Shown here: one piece after another, positions 20,120 through 27,771 of the stretch
Layout: each line of letters begins with the position of its first letter
Position numbering within the stretch: the stretch's first letter is position 1
NCBI GenBank assembly: GCA_002067065.1
Contig: MVPY01000033.1
Location: forward strand, 8,624 to 72,623
Source of the DNA: Methanobacterium sp. PtaB.Bin024
GTDB lineage: Archaea; Methanobacteriota; Methanobacteria; Methanobacteriales; Methanobacteriaceae
Reading direction: 5' to 3'
DNA: 64,000 bases
Notes under the pieces: generated by a model
Database searches by the model: none
What the model saw: the letters and a program-made list of their open reading frames with translations, nothing else
Told to the model about the DNA's origin: nothing
Made by a program: the position numbers and the translations under genes

Positions 20120-20564
20120 GTGAAAATTGAGTTTAGAATTGATAACAGCAGTTATATTACTAATCAGATTGGTGGGAGTGTTTTCTTTTTTCACAACCCT
20201 CTGGAATCTCAGCTTTGGATATGTCTAATTTGTCCACAGATCAGAGTGCATCAGACCAAGGAATCAAAAGCAACAACCAAAGAAGTAGAAGTAGCCAACA
20301 AGTTGAACTACCCCCGTAATGGGAATAACAGTGGAACACCCAATCCAGGATCTGGTAACAAGAATATAATAAATACTGAAAATGGATTAATTGAGAAAAA
20401 AAACCGTTACTACAAAAACATATGATAAATGTGGAGAAATATATGTAAATATTGGAGATTTTCATGATGGATTGATTGTACTAACTGCAATGCAGGTATA
20501 ATTTACCTAGAAGAGACTGTTCAAAAAACCTTGCGATGCTTATGGCGGAGATGGAATAATTTAG
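20120..20564 (+). pseudogene. Decayed paralogue of the 19583 exported zinc-finger gene
   Basis: The stretch echoes the 19583 gene in scattered frames: LVGVFSFF (compare LVGVFSFSEP), ISALDMSNLSTDQSASDQG (compare ISASNDSNQTNQS), GNNSGTPNPGSGN, and an end CDAYGGDGII that mirrors the CPVCGGDGVI end of the thioester protein with one Cys lost. Stops and frame changes interrupt it (for example near 20318 and 20425). No intact ORF remains. Confidence 0.55.
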
Positions 20565-20912
20565 CTATCACATAATCCTAAGCTCAATAACATGAATATT
20601 TCAAGTTCAATCAAATGTAGTGACTACAACCAGGATAATAAAACAACCCATCCCCTACCATGGTATTGGGAATGAAAAGATCAAAGGAGTTGATTCAAGA
20701 AGATTATAAATAAAATGAAACCAAAATGATTTTAGACGATTATTGAAAACACTTACCTAAAATTTAATTGATTTAAAAACATAAGTGACATATCACTCAC
20801 TTCTCAAAGTTTATAGATAAGTTTCGACATAAAATCTAATAGAATTCTATCAAAAAAACCTGTATTCCTAATTTAGAAACTGCACCATATTAGTATAGGC
20901 TTCAGTGATATA
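20565..20912. other. 348-bp region upstream of the TetR-type regulator
   Basis: No gene seen. Two symmetrical elements stand out: AGTGA-CATA-TCACT (20784-20797) and the perfect 12-bp palindrome ATAGAATTCTAT (20839-20850). Either could be an autoregulatory operator for the regulator that starts at 20913. Confidence 0.4.
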
Positions 20913-21944
20913 ATGAGTCAACGGATGCAAAGAAAAAAGAAGAAAAATAAGAAATTAATCCTCGATGCTACTGAGAAACTTATCTCAGCAAAGGGTCTGG
21001 TAAACATTACCATGGAAGAAGTAGCCCAAGAAGCGGATCTTGCCACCGGGACATTATATCTTTACTTCAAAAATAAGGAAAGCTTGTTTGCTGCCATTAA
21101 TGCCCGATTCAATAAAGATATGAATCAGGCTATAAAAAAGAAAATGGATTTATATGAAACTGGTTCTGAGAAAGTGGTAGCCACAGGAACAGCTATCGTT
21201 GAGTTCTGTCTGGCTAACCCTCAAAAATGGAAGGTGGGAACTGAACTCCATCAAATGCCCTTTGAAGATGTAGAAGATCTCAACGTCCAAGAGTTCTTCC
21301 ATACAGCAAACGATATGATTCATATGTTGGCTGATGCTTACAGGCAGGGTATGGAAGAAGGTTCTATACATGCAGATCTGGATCCTGTCTCAACAGCCAT
21401 ATTCAGTAGAATGGCTTTTATAAACTCTTTCACCCTCACTTCTGAGCAGAAAATGCTACTGCAACTCAATGAAATTGATCGAGAACATTATCTAAGTGTT
21501 TCTTGGAACCTAATCAACAGATCGACCCATGTCAAACCATCTTTAAGAGAAGAAGGTGATATTCCCCTGGAATATCATAGATCAGAGGAAGAAATAGGGA
21601 GAGAAATTAAAACAATGGTTGATTCCTTGGGACTACCTGCTGATGACGCTGTGCAAATCCGTGATGCTTGGAAAATGGTTGCTCAGATCACAATGGGAAA
21701 AGGTGAATATGATTTTGTAGAAACCACCAAAAGCCGCTGCGTAGTTCATGTGAATTTCTGTCCTATCACTACATCATATGAAAAAACAAAAAGACCTGTT
21801 GATAATAACATGATCGAAGGTTGTAAAAGGTTTGGTAAGATCCTAGTTGAAACCCTTAACCCTAAATACACTCAACGATTCACTAAACAGTTATGTGCTG
21901 GTGATGACTACTGTGAGTGTATTATTGAGTTAAAAGAAGATTGA
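20913..21944 (+). CDS. TetR-family regulator fused to ATC-hydrolase-like sensor domain
   Basis: 343 aa. Residues about 13-60 are a TetR helix-turn-helix (ILDATEKLISAKGLVNITME ... ATGTLYLYFKNKESLF), and about 60-200 an all-helical TetR ligand domain. The last 130 residues are a separate module with conserved cysteines (NFCPIT, EGCKRFGK, QLCAGDDYCECIIEL), like the L-2-amino-thiazoline-4-carboxylate hydrolase-like family. The same module stands alone at 22497. A TetR carrying this extra domain is unusual; it may sense a thiol or redox ligand (inference). The motif at 22130-22159 may be its operator type. Confidence 0.7.
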   Translation: MSQRMQRKKKKNKKLILDATEKLISAKGLVNITMEEVAQEADLATGTLYLYFKNKESLFAAINARFNKDMNQAIKKKMDLYETGSEKVVATGTAIVEFCLANPQKWKVGTELHQMPFEDVEDLNVQEFFHTANDMIHMLADAYRQGMEEGSIHADLDPVSTAIFSRMAFINSFTLTSEQKMLLQLNEIDREHYLSVSWNLINRSTHVKPSLREEGDIPLEYHRSEEEIGREIKTMVDSLGLPADDAVQIRDAWKMVAQITMGKGEYDFVETTKSRCVVHVNFCPITTSYEKTKRPVDNNMIEGCKRFGKILVETLNPKYTQRFTKQLCAGDDYCECIIELKED

Positions 21945-22080
21945 ACTCAATTTACTTTAACAATAGATTACTCCTATGATAGATATCTGGCAAGTATTGA
22001 AGTGTAATTGAATTAAAATTTACTTTTTTAAAGTTTTTTAAGTTTTTAAGGATTTGAAAGGATTTAAAGATTAAATAATT

Positions 22081-22159
22081 GCTTATAATCTTTTTATGAT
22101 TATAAGCGAAACTTTTATATAGATATTAATGAATAAAATTCATTAGTGAATAAAATTCA
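22081..22159. promoter_or_regulatory. Inverted repeat plus tandem palindromes before the decayed TetR paralogue
   Basis: A perfect inverted repeat with 10-bp arms GCTTATAATC (22081-22090) and GATTATAAGC (22098-22107) is followed by a TATA-like TTTTATAT (22113-22120). Then come two exact copies of TGAATAAAATTCA (22130-22142, 22147-22159) at a 17-bp period. The arrangement, operator sites directly around a TATA box, is what a repressed promoter would look like. The TGAATA sites match those at 15930-15996. Confidence 0.55.
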
Positions 22160-22239
22160 ATATTTGACATTAGATACAATTATTGATAATAGTAAGGTTA
22201 AGTATTCCAATGAATGAACATTGACAGCCTGTAAAAAAA

Positions 22240-22445
22240 TTGGATATTGAAGACTTATATCAGTTATATAATCTGGATCCTATGGCAACAGCCATATACA
22301 ATCTGACAGCTTTTGGAAACGCTTTCATAACATCATTAAACAGATAATGCTCTTTAAAGATAATAAAATCACCCAAGAATGATATTTGAGTGTTGCGTCA
22401 GAATTAATCCTTAGATCCACTTGCAGACCTAACTCTAATAAGTAA
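22240..22445 (+). pseudogene. Remnant of a second TetR/ATC-hydrolase-like regulator
   Basis: Frames in this stretch read YNLDPMATAIYNLTAFGNAF and, after stops, KDNKITQE(stop)YLSVASELILRST. These line up with ADLDPVSTAIFSRMAFINSF and NEIDREHYLSVSWNLINRST of the intact regulator at 20913. The DNA-binding half is missing and in-frame stops occur. The intact ATC-hydrolase-like gene at 22497 directly follows, so an ancestral fusion may have lost its TetR half. Confidence 0.6.
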
Positions 22446-22496
22446 TCCAATGGTTTTGATGAGGATAAAAATCCTAAAAAAACCGAGGTGATTTAA

Positions 22497-22988
22497 ATGG
22501 AATTAGAGGATATTCCTGCTGAGGTACGGTGGGAAATTGCAACCAAAGCAGCCCTGACGTCATCTATGGGTTATAACATGGCTTTCAGGGAAATAGTAGG
22601 GGCCAAAACCGTTGATCAGGTAGAAGATGCTGTTGACACTGAAGCCGGAAGACAAGTAAAAATCATTGCCGATTCCCTGGGCCTACCGGCAGCCAGCGCC
22701 ATCGAAGTCGATGATGCCTTTGGGATCGTAGGAATGATCATAATGGGTAAAATGGAGTACGAACCCATTGAAATAACTAATAACAGAGTTGTACAGCATA
22801 TAACTAACTGCCCTATCCTAAATACTGGTAAAGAGATGAACGCTCCCATTGGAAGTATGCCAAATCATTGCCAAGCCTTCTCAAAAAGCGCTGTAGAAGG
22901 ACTGAACCAAAAATACACCCATAATTTCAGTAAACAGATGTGTGCAGGTGATGAATACTGCCAATACGCTATTGAGTTAAAAAAATGA
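22497..22988 (+). CDS. Stand-alone ATC-hydrolase-like cysteine-containing protein
   Basis: 163 aa. Homologous by eye to the C-terminal domain of the TetR fusion at 20913: IIADSLGLPAASAIEVDDAF, TNCPILN, HCQAFSK, LNQKYTHNFSKQMCAGDEYC. It adds an N-terminal helical segment (EVRWEIATKAALTSSMGYNM). The ribosome site GAGGTGATTTAA is strong, so the gene looks functional although the DNA before it is a TetR remnant. It may have taken over the promoter and operators at 22081-22159. Substrate unknown. Confidence 0.6.
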   Translation: MELEDIPAEVRWEIATKAALTSSMGYNMAFREIVGAKTVDQVEDAVDTEAGRQVKIIADSLGLPAASAIEVDDAFGIVGMIIMGKMEYEPIEITNNRVVQHITNCPILNTGKEMNAPIGSMPNHCQAFSKSAVEGLNQKYTHNFSKQMCAGDEYCQYAIELKK

Positions 22989-23030
22989 GGGAAAGAAAAG
23001 AGCGATAAGATAAATGTAATCTTTACATGC

Positions 23031-25040
23031 TTACTTCTCCATCTTCAAAAACCTGGAATTAACCGCCACAATTATGGTGCTGACGGACATTAACACTGCA
23101 CCCATAGCAGGAGTTAAGATGATTCCATAGGCTGATAGTACTCCTGCTGCTAGGGGTATGGCGAATATGTTGTATCCTGCTCCCCAGGCCAGGTTTTCCA
23201 CCATTTTCCGGTAGGTGGAGCGAGCCAGCTGGATTATGTAGAGGGCATCTAAGGGGTTACTTCGGACTAGGATTATGTCCGCAGTTTCTATTGCTACATC
23301 TGTCCCTGCCCCGATGGCTATTCCCACATCAGCTTGGGCCAGGGCAGGGGCATCATTGATACCATCACCAGTCATGGCCACCACCAGACCCTCTTCTTGG
23401 ATCTCTTTTACTTTTTGTGCCTTATCCTGTGGTAAGACCTCGGCGAAATACTGATCCAGACCTACTTCTTGGGACACCCATTCTGCCACTTCCCTTTTAT
23501 CTCCAGTTATCATAAGGCACTTAATGCCCATTTCCTTAAACCTTGCTACAGTTTCCTTGGACTCATGACGAATGATATCAGCCAGAGCCAGACACCCATT
23601 CACTTGCCCATCCAAAATAACAAAAATCGTGCTTTTCCCCTGTGATAATAACTTATCAACCCGTTTATCATCAAATTCAAAACCTAATTCCTTTAAGTAT
23701 CCTGAACTTACTATTTTCACCATTTTCCCCTGAACTACTCCTTCTACACCTTTTCCTGGGATTGATTTGAAATTTTCCACTGGGAAATGATCTTTTGATT
23801 CTGCAGCCACACCTCGGGCAATGGGATGTTCTGAATAAGCCTCCAGGGATGCCGCATATTTCAAAATCTCCTCAGAATCAAATTTATTATCCAGAGAGAT
23901 AACATCAGTAACTCCAAACTCTCCCTTAGTCAGCGTCCCTGTTTTATCAAATATAATGGCGTTTATGTTACGTGCCTTTTCAAAAGAGGTTCTGTTTTTT
24001 ATCAACAAACCGTTACTGGCAGACAGTGCTGTGGAAACAGCTACCACCAGAGGTATGGCCAGGCCCAGTGCATGGGGACAGGTGGTCACCATTACTGTAA
24101 CCGCTCTTTCCAGGGAAAATGCCAGATCTTGCCCAGTTATTACCATCCAAACTACCAAAGTTATGAACCCTGCTGTTAGGGCTATTATGGTCAAATACAT
24201 GGCAAAACGATCTGCCAGGTTTTGTGTTTTGGATTTACCGGCCTGGGCTTCCTCTACCAGGTTTATTACCTGAGCTAAAAAAGATTCTTTTCCTGTTTTC
24301 CGGATCTCCACCTGGATGGAACCATCTCCATTTATGGATCCTCCTATTACTTCATCCTCTATCTTTTTGTGCACTGGTTTTGATTCACCGGTGAGCATGG
24401 CCTCATCAACGTTAGTTTCACCATGGATGATCTGGCCATCAGCCGGGATTTTCTCTCCTGGTTTTACCAGCACCTGATCTCCCACTTCTAATTCATCCAG
24501 TGGGACTTCCATAGTCTCCCCGTCTGGCATTATTTTATGGGCTGAGGAGGGTAAGAGTTTTACCAGCTCTTGCAGGGCATTGGAAGCCCCCATAACTGAT
24601 TGCATCTCCAACCAGTGCCCCAGAAGCATGATATCAATCAGAGTGACCAGTTCCAGGAAGAAAATTTCGCCCTTAAGTCCGAAAACCACTGCACTGCTAT
24701 AAATGTAGGCTGTGGTTATGGCCACTGCCACTAATGTCATCATCCCAGGCATCCGTGACTTTAACTCATTGTACATACCTTTAAAGAAAGGATAACCACC
24801 ATAAAAATAGACTATAGATGCTAAAAAGAACAGAACATAAGAATCTCCATAAAAACCTATGAACTCTTTAATACCGAGAATAGATTGAATATGCGGAGTT
24901 AAAAAGATGATGGGAATGGTTAAAACTAAACATATCCAGAAACGTCTTTTAAAATCAGCGATCATATGGTGATGATCAAGTCCACCAGGTTTCTTCTTCA
25001 TCTCATGTTTCATTTCATGATCTGAATGGGAATGTTCCAT
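23031..25040 (-). CDS. copB: CopB-type copper-translocating P-type ATPase
   Basis: 669 aa P1B ATPase. The His/Met-rich N-terminus (HSHSDHEMKHEM, then DHHHM) replaces an HMA domain. TM6 carries CPH (TTCPHALGLA), the P1B-3 signature associated with Cu2+/Cu+ export. Also present: TGES, DKTGTLTKG, SEHPIA, GDGINDAPA. Not CopA, which has CPC. Divergent from the MarR-controlled operon, with 178 bases between. No copper chaperone or sensor gene is adjacent. Ribosome site weak (GGGGGTAAACTAGA). Confidence 0.85.
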   Translation of the reverse strand: MEHSHSDHEMKHEMKKKPGGLDHHHMIADFKRRFWICLVLTIPIIFLTPHIQSILGIKEFIGFYGDSYVLFFLASIVYFYGGYPFFKGMYNELKSRMPGMMTLVAVAITTAYIYSSAVVFGLKGEIFFLELVTLIDIMLLGHWLEMQSVMGASNALQELVKLLPSSAHKIMPDGETMEVPLDELEVGDQVLVKPGEKIPADGQIIHGETNVDEAMLTGESKPVHKKIEDEVIGGSINGDGSIQVEIRKTGKESFLAQVINLVEEAQAGKSKTQNLADRFAMYLTIIALTAGFITLVVWMVITGQDLAFSLERAVTVMVTTCPHALGLAIPLVVAVSTALSASNGLLIKNRTSFEKARNINAIIFDKTGTLTKGEFGVTDVISLDNKFDSEEILKYAASLEAYSEHPIARGVAAESKDHFPVENFKSIPGKGVEGVVQGKMVKIVSSGYLKELGFEFDDKRVDKLLSQGKSTIFVILDGQVNGCLALADIIRHESKETVARFKEMGIKCLMITGDKREVAEWVSQEVGLDQYFAEVLPQDKAQKVKEIQEEGLVVAMTGDGINDAPALAQADVGIAIGAGTDVAIETADIILVRSNPLDALYIIQLARSTYRKMVENLAWGAGYNIFAIPLAAGVLSAYGIILTPAMGAVLMSVSTIIVAVNSRFLKMEK

Positions 25041-25164
25041 TCTAGTTTACCCCCGAAAAAATCTCCTTAAAATCAATTATTATTGTTATGTGGCTTTTGA
25101 TTTAAACAATTTTAAGATCTATTCTAAACATGGATCCACAAACTTTATATATTAGTTCCCACAC

Positions 25165-25203
<39 letters not shown>

Positions 25204-25218
25204 ATTGGAGTTGAAAAA

Positions 25219-26073
25219 ATGGACAAAAAAATAATATACACAAACTCAATTGCTATTGCCATTCTGGCATCAATAGCAACCTTGGCGGGATTATTCTGGA
25301 AAGGACTTTACCAGCATGACACCATCTCTGGTGCAGCCCAAATGATGGGCCAGGATCTGGTTACACTGGTAATCTGCATCCCCATATTGTTGGGAACTCT
25401 ATATTTAATCAGAAAAAATTCATTGAGAGGACAATTGATCTGGATGGGAACCATATTTTACTTCCTGTATTCTTATGCATCAATGGCTTTCCTTACCTCA
25501 TATAACCAACTATTCTTAGTCTATGTGACCATATTTTCCATATCATTGTATACACTGCTGGGAGAACTAATAAACCTTGATATTAAAAGTATCAAGAAAA
25601 GTTTCACTCCAGGACGAATCAACAAAATTGCTGCAGTATTCCTGGGAATTATCGGGTTAATGCTGGCAGGTATGTGGCTTAAAATGATTATCGGTTCATT
25701 ATTAACTGGTGTTGCACCCTCCACACTTGAAACATACACTACACTGGTAATTCAAGCTTTAGATTTAGGAGTTGTTGTTCCTGCTGCAGTAATTACCGGA
25801 ATACTTCTCTTTAAATGTAACAAGTGGGGATATGCACTGGCATCCATCCTCCTAATTAAAATATCTTTACTGGGAACTGCAATACTTTCCATGATCTATT
25901 TCATGGCACAAAATGGTGTGAAGATTGAAATAGGGCAAGCTATGTTCTTTATAGTTGTCACCGTGCTTGGTATAATAATTACAGTAGCCTTCTACAGCAG
26001 GATAAAGGGCTCCATGGATGAAAATAAATATATCAAACTCAATAAAGATGATAAAAGAACAATGATAGGGTAA
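25219..26073 (+). CDS. Uncharacterised polytopic membrane protein
   Basis: 284 aa with about eight predicted membrane helices (for example IAIAILASIATLAGLFW, VTLVICIPILLGTLYLI, IAAVFLGIIGLMLAGMW, MFFIVVTVLGIIITVAF). No family motif recognised. First gene of an operon with MarR (4-base gap) and a flavodoxin, under the palindromic operator at 25165. The ribosome site is ATTGGAGTTG. Possibly induced by the MarR ligand, like many MarR-linked membrane proteins (inference). Confidence 0.6.
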   Translation: MDKKIIYTNSIAIAILASIATLAGLFWKGLYQHDTISGAAQMMGQDLVTLVICIPILLGTLYLIRKNSLRGQLIWMGTIFYFLYSYASMAFLTSYNQLFLVYVTIFSISLYTLLGELINLDIKSIKKSFTPGRINKIAAVFLGIIGLMLAGMWLKMIIGSLLTGVAPSTLETYTTLVIQALDLGVVVPAAVITGILLFKCNKWGYALASILLIKISLLGTAILSMIYFMAQNGVKIEIGQAMFFIVVTVLGIIITVAFYSRIKGSMDENKYIKLNKDDKRTMIG

Positions 26074-26077
26074 AATA

Positions 26078-26572
26078 ATGAAAGATTCCCACACCATTAA
26101 GGCAGAATTTGATGCGGAAAGACTGGACATGGAAAGATATATCCTGGTGGTTTTATTTCTGGTGCAGCAGAGGTGGAGTTATATCATCAGCCGAGACCTT
26201 GCTGGTGACCAGATAACCACCAAACAATGGTTAATGATGATTGTCATGACTAACGCATTCCAAAATCCCCCTTCCATGCAGGAAGTGGCTGATGCCATGA
26301 GCACCACCCACCAGAACGTTAAACAACTGGCCACCCGACTGGAAACCAGAGGATTTTTGAAAATAGAACGAGACCCGGAGAATAAACGGATTTTACGTTT
26401 AAAAGCCACTGAAGAATGTCTTGAATACTGGGATAAGAGAACTGCAGAAGATATTAAATCCATAACCTCCTTATTCAGGGGACTGGAAGATAGTGAAATA
26501 AAAAATTTATTTGAAATAATGGGTAAACTGGAAAAAACATCCAGTGAATTATATATAGAAGCAAAAAAGTGA
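26078..26572 (+). CDS. MarR-family transcriptional regulator
   Basis: 164 aa. A winged helix-turn-helix is visible in the middle: TTKQWLMMIVMTNAFQNPPS, MQEVADAMSTTHQNVKQLAT, then the wing (RGFLKIERDPENKRILRLKAT). The long N- and C-terminal helices fit MarR dimerisation. It starts four bases after the membrane protein and overlaps the Shine-Dalgarno of the flavodoxin gene, so it belongs to the operon it probably represses through the palindrome at 25165-25203. Confidence 0.85.
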   Translation: MKDSHTIKAEFDAERLDMERYILVVLFLVQQRWSYIISRDLAGDQITTKQWLMMIVMTNAFQNPPSMQEVADAMSTTHQNVKQLATRLETRGFLKIERDPENKRILRLKATEECLEYWDKRTAEDIKSITSLFRGLEDSEIKNLFEIMGKLEKTSSELYIEAKK

Positions 26573-26583
26573 GGGGTGATCTG

Positions 26584-27129
26584 ATGAAAGGATTAGTTGT
26601 ATACGGAACTAGATATGGCACTGCTGCCGAAATAGCTGAAGAAATAGCCAAAGTTATAAGGGAAGAAGGAATTGAAGTGGACTTACTAGATGTTAAGAGT
26701 GTTAAGGATAGTGATGTTTCCCTTTACGACCTGGTAGTAGTGGGAAGTGGGATTAAAATGGGCAAATGGACCAAACAATCGCTTAAATTGCTTAAAAAGA
26801 ATAAAGAAGCTTTGGCCAATAGGAAAGTAGCTCTTTTTGTCTCTTGCGGCTCAGCAAATGAAGAAAAGACCCGACCCGAAGGACAAGAAAAGTACTTGGA
26901 TGAAGTGGCTCAGAAAAACCTGATAAACCCACCAGTAGCCACCGGGCTCTTTGGCAGTGTTTACGATCCAGAAGCCAAACATGGATTTATGTACAATTTT
27001 TACATGCGCTTTGCAAAAAAAGAAATGGAAAAGCAGGGTATTGACCCCAACATACGCCATGATTACCGTGACTGGGATGAGATAAGGTCTTGGGCGCGTG
27101 GTCTAGCAGATCTGTTAAAAAATGAATAA
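26584..27129 (+). CDS. Flavodoxin-domain protein (HemG-like)
   Basis: 181 aa. The FMN phosphate loop is VVYGTRYGTAAEIAEEI at the N-terminus; DLVVVGSGIKMGKW and ALFVSCG are the other FMN contacts of the Flavodoxin_5 family, which contains menaquinone-dependent protoporphyrinogen dehydrogenase. A true HemG role is unlikely to be provable here. Start at 26584 set by GAGGGGTGATCTG. Third gene of the MarR operon. Confidence 0.75.
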   Translation: MKGLVVYGTRYGTAAEIAEEIAKVIREEGIEVDLLDVKSVKDSDVSLYDLVVVGSGIKMGKWTKQSLKLLKKNKEALANRKVALFVSCGSANEEKTRPEGQEKYLDEVAQKNLINPPVATGLFGSVYDPEAKHGFMYNFYMRFAKKEMEKQGIDPNIRHDYRDWDEIRSWARGLADLLKNE

Positions 27130-27171
27130 AAAATACATGCACAACCATAAAACTGTTTGGAGGGGTGAGAT

Positions 27172-27678
27172 ATTTCATATAAATCCCATATTCCTAATGC
27201 TTTAACATCTTTCCGGTTCATAGCAGCCCCTCTCTTTTTTTATACATTTTTAAATGATTTATTTTTAACATCAGCTTTTATACTTGTTTTAGCATTAATC
27301 ACAGATGCTGTTGATGGTTATATCGCCAGAAAACTAGATGCAACTTCGGATATAGGTGCATATCTAGATGTAACTACGGATTTTATTTTGATCCTGGCTT
27401 GTTTTTTGGCTTATGTTATCCAGGGATGGTATGATCCCCTGATTCTGTTGCTTATTATTGCCATGTTCTTGCTTTTTGTTGCCACTTCCGGCCTTAAGAA
27501 GCCAGTTTATGATCCACTGGGGAAATATTTAGGAGCATATCTTATGTTAATGGTTTTTATTTCACTTTTATTCCCAGAATGGGTTGTAAGGCAAATCTTA
27601 TTCATTTTGTTAATAATCATCTGTTTAATATCTGTCCTGACTCGTTTCATCTTTCTACACAGATCAAACGATTCATAA
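27172..27678 (+). CDS. CDP-alcohol phosphatidyltransferase family protein with apparent ATT start
   Basis: About 168 aa integral membrane enzyme that joins a CDP-activated lipid to an alcohol. The complete catalytic motif D-x2-DG-x2-AR-x8-G-x3-D-x3-D is present (DAVDGYIARKLDATSD, then G, D, D). The N-terminus HIPNALTSFRFIAAPLFF is typical of the family. No ATG, GTG or TTG occurs in frame before this region: after the stop at 27166 the codons are GAT, ATT, TCA. GGAGGGGTGA ends four bases before the ATT at 27172, which I take as the start. The first in-frame ATG (27388) would delete the active site. Follows the flavodoxin gene by 42 bases. Alternatively a start-codon mutation. Confidence 0.65.
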   Translation: MSYKSHIPNALTSFRFIAAPLFFYTFLNDLFLTSAFILVLALITDAVDGYIARKLDATSDIGAYLDVTTDFILILACFLAYVIQGWYDPLILLLIIAMFLLFVATSGLKKPVYDPLGKYLGAYLMLMVFISLLFPEWVVRQILFILLIIICLISVLTRFIFLHRSNDS

Positions 27679-27771
27679 CCCTATTAAACATCCATAAATT
27701 TTTGTTCATAGGAATAAGGATAATGTTAAATGGGAAAAACCTAGTTAAATTTCTTGATTTCAATTATCATA

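Noticed and set aside
15757..23000. The accessory island as an integrated mobile element
   Set aside because: No integrase, transposase or direct-repeat ends were found, and the tRNA-Ser gene at 13.3 kb has no visible partial copy at the other side.
23956..24273. 105-aa plus-strand frame opposite copB
   Set aside because: Shadow of the conserved CPH helix region on the other strand.
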